Source of the DNA: Noviherbaspirillum autotrophicum
Lineage (GTDB): Bacteria > Pseudomonadota > Gammaproteobacteria > Burkholderiales > Burkholderiaceae_D
Assembly: GCF_000818395.1 (NCBI RefSeq)
Contig: NZ_JWJG01000028.1
Coordinates: 2,835,195-2,899,194 of the forward strand
Reading direction: 5' to 3'
Length of the DNA: 64,000 nt
The position numbers and the translations under genes are program-made. The first letter of the stretch is position 1. Each line of letters opens with the position of its first letter. A model generated the notes under the pieces. It was not told the DNA's origin. It made no database searches and was given only the letters and a program-made list of their open reading frames with translations. Positions 58,006 to 64,000 of the stretch are shown one piece after another.

Positions 58006-59952
58006 TTACTTGTCTTTGACTTCCTTGAAGTCGGCGTCGACGACGTCCTCTTCCTTCGGCTTGGATTCGGATGCGCCCGCACCGCCTGCGGCACCGGCAG
58101 CCGCACCCGCAGCGCCTGCCTGCTGCGCCTGCATGTCGGCATACATCTTCTCGCCAAGCTTCTGCGAAGCAGTCGACAGCGCGGCGACCTTGGCGTCGAT
58201 GTCGGCCTTGTCGTTGCCCTTCAGGGCTTCTTCCAGGTCCTTGATCGATGCTTCGATCTTTTCCTTCTCGCCGGAGTCCAGCTTGTCGCCGTACTCGGTC
58301 AGCGCCTTGCGGGTCGAGTGCACCAGCGCGTCACCCTGGTTGCGGGCATCGGCCAGTTCCTTCAGTTTCTTGTCCTCGTCCGCGTACAGCTCGGCGTCCT
58401 TCACCATCTTCTGGATTTCCTCTTCGGTCAGACCGGAGTTGGCCTTGATGGTGATCTTGTTTTCCTTGCCGGATGCCTTGTCCTTCGCGCCGACGTGCAG
58501 GATACCGTTGGCGTCGATGTCAAAGGTCACCTCGATCTGCGGCACGCCGCGCGGCGACGGCGGAATGCCTTCGAGGTTGAACTCGCCCAGCAGCTTGTTA
58601 CCGGAAGCCATTTCACGCTCGCCCTGGTAAACCTTGATGGTCACGGCCGGCTGATTGTCGTCGGCAGTCGAGAACACCTGGCTGAACTTGGTCGGAATCG
58701 TGGTGTTCTTCTGGATCATCTTGGTCATCACGCCGCCCAGGGTTTCGATACCCAGCGACAGCGGAGTCACGTCCAACAACAGCAAGTCCTTGCGGTCGCC
58801 CGACAGCACAGAACCCTGGATTGCGGCGCCGACGGCCACGGCTTCATCCGGGTTGACGTCCTTGCGCGGATCGCGGCCGAAGAATTCCTTCACCTTTTCT
58901 TGTACCTTCGGCATGCGGGTCATACCGCCGACCAGGATCACGTCCTGAATGTCGGAGACCTTGACGCCGGCGTCCTTGATCGCGATGCGGCACGGCTCGA
59001 TGGTGCGCGTGATCAGCTCCTCGACCAGCGATTCCAGCTTGGCACGGGTGATCTTCATGTTCAGGTGCACCGGAGCGCCATTGGCCATCGCGATGTACGG
59101 CTCGTTGATCTCAGTTTGCTGCGACGACGACAGCTCGATCTTGGCGCGCTCGGCGGATGCCTTGATGCGCTGCAGCGCGATCGCGTCCTTCGACAGGTCG
59201 AGGCCGTTGATCTTCTTGAACTCGTCAATGATGTAATCGATGATGCGCTGGTCGAAGTCTTCGCCGCCGAGGAAGGTGTCGCCGTTGGTCGACAGCACTT
59301 CGAACTGCATTTCGCCTTCGACGTCGGCGATTTCGATGATCGAGATATCGAAGGTGCCGCCGCCCAGATCATACACAGCAATCTTGCGGTCGCCCTTGCC
59401 ACTCTTGTCCAGGCCGAAGGCGAGAGCCGCCGCGGTCGGCTCATTGATGATGCGCTTCACATCGAGGCCAGCGATACGGCCGGCATCCTTGGTTGCCTGG
59501 CGCTGCGCGTCGTTGAAGTATGCCGGAACGGTAATGACGGCTTCGGTCACTTCCTCGCCGAGGTAATCTTCGGCGGTCTTCTTCATCTTGCGCAGCACTT
59601 CTGCCGACACCTGCTGTGCCGCCAGCTTCTTGTCGCGCACCTGCACCCAGGCGTCGCCGTTGTCGGCCTTGACGATCTGGTACGGCATCAGGTTGATATC
59701 CTTCTGCACTTCCTTCTCGTCGAACTTGCGGCCGATCAGGCGCTTGACTGCGTACAGCGTGTTCTTCGGGTTAGTGACCGCCTGGCGCTTGGCCGGCGCG
59801 CCGACCAGGATCTCGCCGTCATCCTGATAGGCGACGACGGAAGGCGTAGTGCGCGAACCTTCGGAGTTTTCGATAACCTTCGGCTGGCCGCCTTCCATGA
59901 TGGCGACGCAGGAGTTGGTGGTACCCAAGTCAATGCCAATGATCTTGCCCAT
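58006..59952 (-). CDS. dnaK: Chaperone DnaK (Hsp70)
   Basis: 648 aa. [20 protein letters not shown], phosphate site [36 protein letters not shown] and the substrate domain are complete. C-terminal Gly/Ala linker and [14 protein letters not shown] tail are typical. Works with DnaJ and GrpE encoded on both sides. Confidence 0.97.
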   Translation of the reverse strand: MGKIIGIDLGTTNSCVAIMEGGQPKVIENSEGSRTTPSVVAYQDDGEILVGAPAKRQAVTNPKNTLYAVKRLIGRKFDEKEVQKDINLMPYQIVKADNGDAWVQVRDKKLAAQQVSAEVLRKMKKTAEDYLGEEVTEAVITVPAYFNDAQRQATKDAGRIAGLDVKRIINEPTAAALAFGLDKSGKGDRKIAVYDLGGGTFDISIIEIADVEGEMQFEVLSTNGDTFLGGEDFDQRIIDYIIDEFKKINGLDLSKDAIALQRIKASAERAKIELSSSQQTEINEPYIAMANGAPVHLNMKITRAKLESLVEELITRTIEPCRIAIKDAGVKVSDIQDVILVGGMTRMPKVQEKVKEFFGRDPRKDVNPDEAVAVGAAIQGSVLSGDRKDLLLLDVTPLSLGIETLGGVMTKMIQKNTTIPTKFSQVFSTADDNQPAVTIKVYQGEREMASGNKLLGEFNLEGIPPSPRGVPQIEVTFDIDANGILHVGAKDKASGKENKITIKANSGLTEEEIQKMVKDAELYADEDKKLKELADARNQGDALVHSTRKALTEYGDKLDSGEKEKIEASIKDLEEALKGNDKADIDAKVAALSTASQKLGEKMYADMQAQQAGAAGAAAGAAGGAGASESKPKEEDVVDADFKEVKDK

Positions 59953-60039
59953 GTTTGTATTCCTTTAAATAAGCTGGATGTCTGATGTGTTGTATATGTG
60001 GAACAAAGCGCCGGTTTCAAGCACTTTCAAACCTTATTT

Positions 60040-60642
60040 TTATTGCGCTACCGTGACCAAGGCTGGACGCAACAGACGGTCGGCAATCGTGTACCCCTTC
60101 TGTAGCACATTGACGATGGTGTTCGCTTCCTGCTGGGCCGGCACCATGGAGATCGCCTGGTGCTTCATCGGGTCCAGCTTCTCGCCGGGCGTCGGATTAA
60201 TTTCAAGCAGGCGGTTGCGTTCGAACGCGGTCGACAGCTGCTTGAGCGTCATCTCCACGCCTTCTTTCAGCGATTCCACGGACGGCGTGTCGAGCTTGAG
60301 CGCCATTTCCAGGCTGTCCTTGACAGGCACCAGGGCTTCGGCGAAGTTTTCAATTGCGAACTTGTGCGCCTTAGCAATATCGTCCTGCGCGCGACGGCGG
60401 ATATTTTCAGTATCGGCCTTGGCGCGCAAATAGGCATCCTGCATTTCAGCTGCCTTTGCTTCAGCGGCTGCCAGCTTCTCTTCCCAGCTGGAACCGGACG
60501 ACGGCTGCGCGCCCCCCTCGGTATCGCCCTGCTTCGGCTGCTCGGTTTTCTGTTGTTCAGCCTGTGGCTGTGCAGTCTGTTCCTGCGCCTGCTGTGCTTG
60601 CGCCTGATCAACTTGATCCTGCATTTTCTCTTGGTCTTGCAT
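60040..60642 (-). CDS. grpE: Nucleotide exchange factor GrpE
   Basis: 200 aa. A Gln/Glu-rich N-terminus precedes the long helix [20 protein letters not shown] and the beta domain [26 protein letters not shown] at 60642 is the likely start; upstream in-frame codons run through the promoter region. Heat-shock promoter at 60691-60718. Confidence 0.95.
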   Translation of the reverse strand: MQDQEKMQDQVDQAQAQQAQEQTAQPQAEQQKTEQPKQGDTEGGAQPSSGSSWEEKLAAAEAKAAEMQDAYLRAKADTENIRRRAQDDIAKAHKFAIENFAEALVPVKDSLEMALKLDTPSVESLKEGVEMTLKQLSTAFERNRLLEINPTPGEKLDPMKHQAISMVPAQQEANTIVNVLQKGYTIADRLLRPALVTVAQ

Positions 60643-60690
60643 CACAAAAAATCCCCCAGCAATCAATAACTTAGCGTTAACTAACGCCTC

Positions 60691-60718
60691 AAATGGGGTT
60701 ACTCCTCTCTTTTTCAAG
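60691..60718 (-). promoter_or_regulatory. Sigma-32 heat-shock promoter of grpE
   Basis: Minus strand CTTGAAA (60718 to 60712), 13-bp spacer, CCCCATTT (60698 to 60691): an almost perfect sigma-32 site about 50 bp before the grpE start. It would drive grpE and probably dnaK-dnaJ. Confidence 0.92.
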
Positions 60719-60886
60719 GGGAATAATGTATTTATTGGCAGGATTTTGGCCCGTGCCGGGTCGACCGGAAGCGTAAATTCTTGTTACATCCTTTACGCGT
60801 TCCGGGGATCGCATTCTGCTTGGAACGAACTAAGATGTACTTAACAGGGCGGCAATTTTTTATTGCTCTGTAGCAAGGAGTGCATC

Positions 60887-60979
60887 ATGCGGCTACATCT
60901 TATCGCGGCGTCGATCGTCGCCTATACCTTGCTCGCCACCGCCTGGATTTGCCAAGCCAATCTGGTACCGCTGTACTGA
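60887..60979 (+). CDS. 30-aa hydrophobic micro-ORF
   Basis: MRLHLIAASIVAYTLLATAW then ICQANLVPLY. AAGGAG lies just upstream of ATG 60887, and the protein is one predicted membrane helix with a single Cys. It is divergent from grpE and convergent with hemH. Unrecognised; could be a stress-linked membrane peptide or a chance ORF, but the ribosome site and clean helix favour a real gene. Confidence 0.55.
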   Translation: MRLHLIAASIVAYTLLATAWICQANLVPLY

Positions 60980-61044
60980 AGAAGCAGGCGCGTGTTCATC
61001 CGGGCACAAAGACATTCGTGAGGCGCGATGCGCGCCCGGACTGT

Positions 61045-62151
61045 CTATTTGCCTGCGCCCAGCAGCCTAGCCCGCTCGCGCGACGCTTCCGCCGCCATCT
61101 TTGCCTCTTCGCGCATCATCGGCGTCAGCATGGTTGGCCATCCGACGAGGTGCTGCTCGGCGATTTCCGCCAGGGCCGTGATCCACGCGGGCGTCTCGTT
61201 CAGGCAAGGAATGTAGTGAAATTCCTTGCCGCCGGCGGTCAGGAAGTCCTGCTTGGCTTCCATCGCAATTTCTTCCAGTGTTTCCAGGCAGTCGCTGGTA
61301 AATCCGGGGCACAGCACATCGACGCGCCGCACGCCATCCTTCGCCAGCTTGACGAGCGTCGGCGCGGTATACGGTTGCAGCCACTCCGCCTTGCCGAAGC
61401 GCGACTGGAACGTCACGATGTACTGGTCCAGGCCCAGCTTCAATTCGGCCGCAAGCAAGCGGGCCGTTTTGTGGCACTCGCAATGATACGGGTCGCCCAG
61501 CATCAGGGTCCGCTTCGGCACGCCGTGAAAGCTCATCACCAGCTTGTCCGGGCGCGCGTGCATCTCCCAGTAGGCGAGCACCGACTTCTTGAGCGCCTGG
61601 ATATAAGCTTCGTGGTCGTGGTAATGCTTCACCAGGCGCAGCTCAGGGATATTCCGGATGTTCGTGTAGTGGCTGAATACCGCGTCGAAGATGGATGCCG
61701 TAGTCGTGCCCGAATATTGCGGATAGGCCGGCAGGATCAGTATGCGGTCGCAGCCATCGGCCTTCAGTTTTGCCAGCACATCCGGCAGCGCCGGAGTGCC
61801 GTAACGCATCGCATATGCAACCTGCACGTCGTGGCCGCGCTCGCCCATGTAGCCGCGCAACAGCACGGCCTGTTTTTCGGTGTGGAGCTTGAGCGGCGAT
61901 CCTTCGCTGGTCCAGATCGATGCATATTTTGCTGCGGATTTGCGCGAGCGCAGCGGCAAGATGATGCCATTGAGGATGAACCACCAAGCCGCCCTGGGAA
62001 TTTCAACCACGCGGGGGTCGGACAGGAATTGCTTCAGGTAGCGCCGCACGGCCGAGGCGGTCGGCGCATCCGGGGTGCCGAGATTGACCAGCACGACCGC
62101 GGTCTTGGCCACGGCGCCGTGGGTATACGTGGGTTCCTGCATGGGACGCAT
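61045..62151 (-). CDS. hemH: Ferrochelatase
   Basis: 368 aa. [20 protein letters not shown] at the N-terminus, catalytic His in [13 protein letters not shown] and the [19 protein letters not shown] region are intact. Inserts iron into protoporphyrin IX. Start may be the first or fourth codon (MQEPTYTH). Confidence 0.95.
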   Translation of the reverse strand: MRPMQEPTYTHGAVAKTAVVLVNLGTPDAPTASAVRRYLKQFLSDPRVVEIPRAAWWFILNGIILPLRSRKSAAKYASIWTSEGSPLKLHTEKQAVLLRGYMGERGHDVQVAYAMRYGTPALPDVLAKLKADGCDRILILPAYPQYSGTTTASIFDAVFSHYTNIRNIPELRLVKHYHDHEAYIQALKKSVLAYWEMHARPDKLVMSFHGVPKRTLMLGDPYHCECHKTARLLAAELKLGLDQYIVTFQSRFGKAEWLQPYTAPTLVKLAKDGVRRVDVLCPGFTSDCLETLEEIAMEAKQDFLTAGGKEFHYIPCLNETPAWITALAEIAEQHLVGWPTMLTPMMREEAKMAAEASRERARLLGAGK

Positions 62152-62215
62152 TGCGTTTGCCTATCCTTTCCTGCCGATATATCGAATCATGAAGCCGGTA
62201 GGCTTCCTGCGTGGT

Positions 62216-63862
62216 TTAGGATGCCAGCAACTCCCGCGCATGCTTGCGCGTGGTCGCCGTGATTTCGAGGCCGCCGAGCATGCGCGCAATCTCTTCGATG
62301 CGCTCCTTGCTGTCCAACGGTTCGATGCTCGATACCGTGCGGCCGTCGACGTTGCGCTTGGCAACTTGGAAATGCTGATTTGCCTGGCTCGCCACCTGCG
62401 GCAAGTGCGTCACGCACAATACCTGCCGTTCCTGCCCCAGCCTTTTCAGCAAACGTCCAACGACTTCCGCGACGCCGCCGCCGATGCCGCTGTCGACCTC
62501 GTCGAAAATCAGGGTCGGCGTGGTGGTCGCGCTGGAAGTAATTACGGAAATGGCCAGGGAAATCCGTGCCAGTTCACCGCCCGAGGCAATCTTCGCCAGC
62601 GGACGCGCACTGGTGCCGGCGTGCCCGGCCACCATGAACTCCACCTGTTCCAGCCCATGAGCGGCAGGCTCGCAATGGTTGAGCGCGACTTCGAAGCGCC
62701 CGCCCGCCATGCTCAACTCCTGCATGGCGGCTGTCACCGCATCGCTCAATGTCCTAGCTGCCGCGGCACGCGCCTTGGACAATTTTTGCGCGGCAGTCAT
62801 GTAAGCCGCCTTGAGCTTGTCTTCCTGAACACGCATAGCGTCCAGATCGCTGGCGTCGGCCAGTTGCCGCAACTGCGCCGACAGCGTTGCAAATTCCTGC
62901 GGCAAGTCGTCAGGGGCGACACGGAACTTGCGGGCGGTGGAATGAATCGCTTCCAGGCGCGCCTCCACTGCCTGCAGGCGTTCCGGATCGAGCTCGACGC
63001 GGCCGAGATAATCGTTGAGCGAATACACCGCTTCCTGCAGCTGGATGCGCGCCGGCTCCAGCGCTTCGAGCACCGGCTTGAGCGCCGCATCGACATCGGC
63101 CAGCTTGCCCAGCTTCTGGGTCAGCGCGGACAACTGCGACAGCATCGGGTTGTCGGCTTCGGAGATCGCGTTCAGCGCTTCCTGCGCGCCCTCGATCAGG
63201 CTGGCGGCATGCGACAGGCGGCTGTGTTCGTTGCTGATGTCGGTCCACTCGCCCGGCTTGACCGCGAGCTTTTCCAGCTCGCCGACCTGCCACTCGAGGC
63301 GCTCGCGCTCCAGCATGACATTCCTGGCATTGACCTCGAATTCTTCGCGCTGCTTGGCCAGCGCGCGCCATGCCTTGTACGCGGTGCCGACGGCCTTTGC
63401 CTCATCCAGCAGACCGGCCTGGCTGTCGAGCAGCACGCGCTGCGCATCGGCTTTGAGCAGCGACTGGTGGGCGTGCTGACCATGGATATCGACCAGCATT
63501 TCGCCCAGCTCGCGCAATTGCGCCGCCGTGGCGCTGATGCCGTTGATGAAGGCCTTGGAGCGGCCGGAATTGTCGATCACGCGGCGCAGCAGCACGCCGC
63601 CGTCGTCGTTGCCGAATTCATTGTCGGCGAGCCAGGAGTCGACTTCTCCGTGCGTGGAAAACTCGGCGGTGATGTCGGCTTTCGCTGCGCCTTCTCGCAC
63701 CACGCTGGCATCGCCGCGGCCGCCCAATGTGAGTGCAAGCGCATCGATCAGGATCGATTTGCCGGCGCCGGTCTCGCCGGTGAGAACCGTGAATCCGGGC
63801 GCGAACTCAAGCTCGAGGGAATCGACGATCACAAAATCGCGAATGGAAAGTGTGCGCAGCAT
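62216..63862 (-). CDS. recN: DNA repair protein RecN
   Basis: 548-aa SMC-like ATPase for double-strand break repair. Walker A GETGAGKSILIDALALTLGG, long coiled coils in the middle, and the C-terminal signature KIASGGELARISLAISVI with Walker B PTLIFDEVDSGIGG. No clear LexA box was found in the 138 bp upstream that are in the window. Confidence 0.95.
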   Translation of the reverse strand: MLRTLSIRDFVIVDSLELEFAPGFTVLTGETGAGKSILIDALALTLGGRGDASVVREGAAKADITAEFSTHGEVDSWLADNEFGNDDGGVLLRRVIDNSGRSKAFINGISATAAQLRELGEMLVDIHGQHAHQSLLKADAQRVLLDSQAGLLDEAKAVGTAYKAWRALAKQREEFEVNARNVMLERERLEWQVGELEKLAVKPGEWTDISNEHSRLSHAASLIEGAQEALNAISEADNPMLSQLSALTQKLGKLADVDAALKPVLEALEPARIQLQEAVYSLNDYLGRVELDPERLQAVEARLEAIHSTARKFRVAPDDLPQEFATLSAQLRQLADASDLDAMRVQEDKLKAAYMTAAQKLSKARAAAARTLSDAVTAAMQELSMAGGRFEVALNHCEPAAHGLEQVEFMVAGHAGTSARPLAKIASGGELARISLAISVITSSATTTPTLIFDEVDSGIGGGVAEVVGRLLKRLGQERQVLCVTHLPQVASQANQHFQVAKRNVDGRTVSSIEPLDSKERIEEIARMLGGLEITATTRKHARELLAS

Positions 63863-64000
63863 GTGGAGTGCTTATTCGATGTGGCGAAAACAAACCCGCT
63901 ATTTTAACTGCCCTGCCACGGACGGGTACTCGTTCCAGTGAAGCTTTTCCCGTAGGGTATGGTAATAACTCCAGCCTTGCGGATGCAGGAAGGTAATGGT

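Noticed and set aside
58003-59985. 660-codon plus-strand ORF
   Set aside because: Complement of dnaK in the mirrored codon frame; no domain and no ribosome site.
62075-63907. 610-codon plus-strand ORF
   Set aside because: Antisense shadow of recN and the hemH promoter region.
63863-64000. LexA box before recN
   Set aside because: No CTGT-N8-ACAG-like match in the available upstream bases.

Overview
The window reads as the main chromosome of a high-GC beta-proteobacterium, most likely Burkholderiales and probably Oxalobacteraceae. The evidence is gene order: pgk-pyk-fba-purC-purE-purK-sua5, recA-recX, sucC-sucD, hda-pcnB-folK-dNK-panB, and recN-hemH-grpE-dnaK-dnaJ, all with intact housekeeping proteins. 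No rRNA, tRNA, CRISPR array or prophage was recognised. The family assignment is inference.

The left 9.9 kb is accessory. Bases 1-2221 hold a decayed IS607-type element on the minus strand: a serine-recombinase tnpA remnant overlapping a tnpB remnant, with four 20-bp direct repeats beyond the tnpB 3' end. From 3.4 to 4.9 kb is a non-coding stretch with eight copies of the palindrome ATTCCCCGGGGAAT, several extended by arms that differ between copies but stay self-complementary. It runs up to a ParA/ParB operon (5053-6746), so it looks like a clustered centromere (parS-like array) of a plasmid-type or ICE-type partition locus now in the chromosome. A 201-aa HTH protein of unknown function follows. 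An AT-rich operator-like motif occurs in the parA promoter and twice upstream of the HTH gene, with a 20-bp palindrome between the latter two. Then come pncB and a 73-bp inverted-repeat scar.

From 9.88 kb the window is conventional. A NitT/TauT-type ABC transporter is followed by glutaryl-CoA dehydrogenase. An OmpW-like porin and a secreted lipoprotein hydrolase lie on the minus strand. The long minus-strand block 16.2-23.7 kb covers lower glycolysis and purine synthesis. AzlCD exporter genes diverge from ilvE. A mixed region follows: zinc-ribbon protein, SnoaL-like protein, YheT hydrolase, BepA-like protease and moaC. A type IV pilin with a good sigma-54 promoter sits beside a TfpZ-like pilin accessory gene. 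An FHA/PP2C pair, TerC, sucCD, DUF2889, recX and recA (with LexA box) come next.

Bases 39.6-44.2 kb encode a two-component system transcriptionally linked to a DUF4212/sodium:solute symporter pair. Bases 44.2-48.4 kb carry the ATP-grasp / alpha-E / transglutaminase / Anbu proteasome-like cluster. After purM, a tightly overlapping plus-strand run (49.6-55.7 kb) encodes a PerM-type permease, Hda, a HAD phosphatase, PcnB, FolK, a DUF486 protein, a deoxynucleoside kinase and PanB. The right end has carbonic anhydrase, then dnaJ, dnaK and grpE (with a sigma-32 promoter before grpE), a 30-codon membrane micro-ORF, hemH and recN.

The best candidate for something undescribed is the palindrome array plus parAB plus HTH gene at 3.4-7.8 kb.
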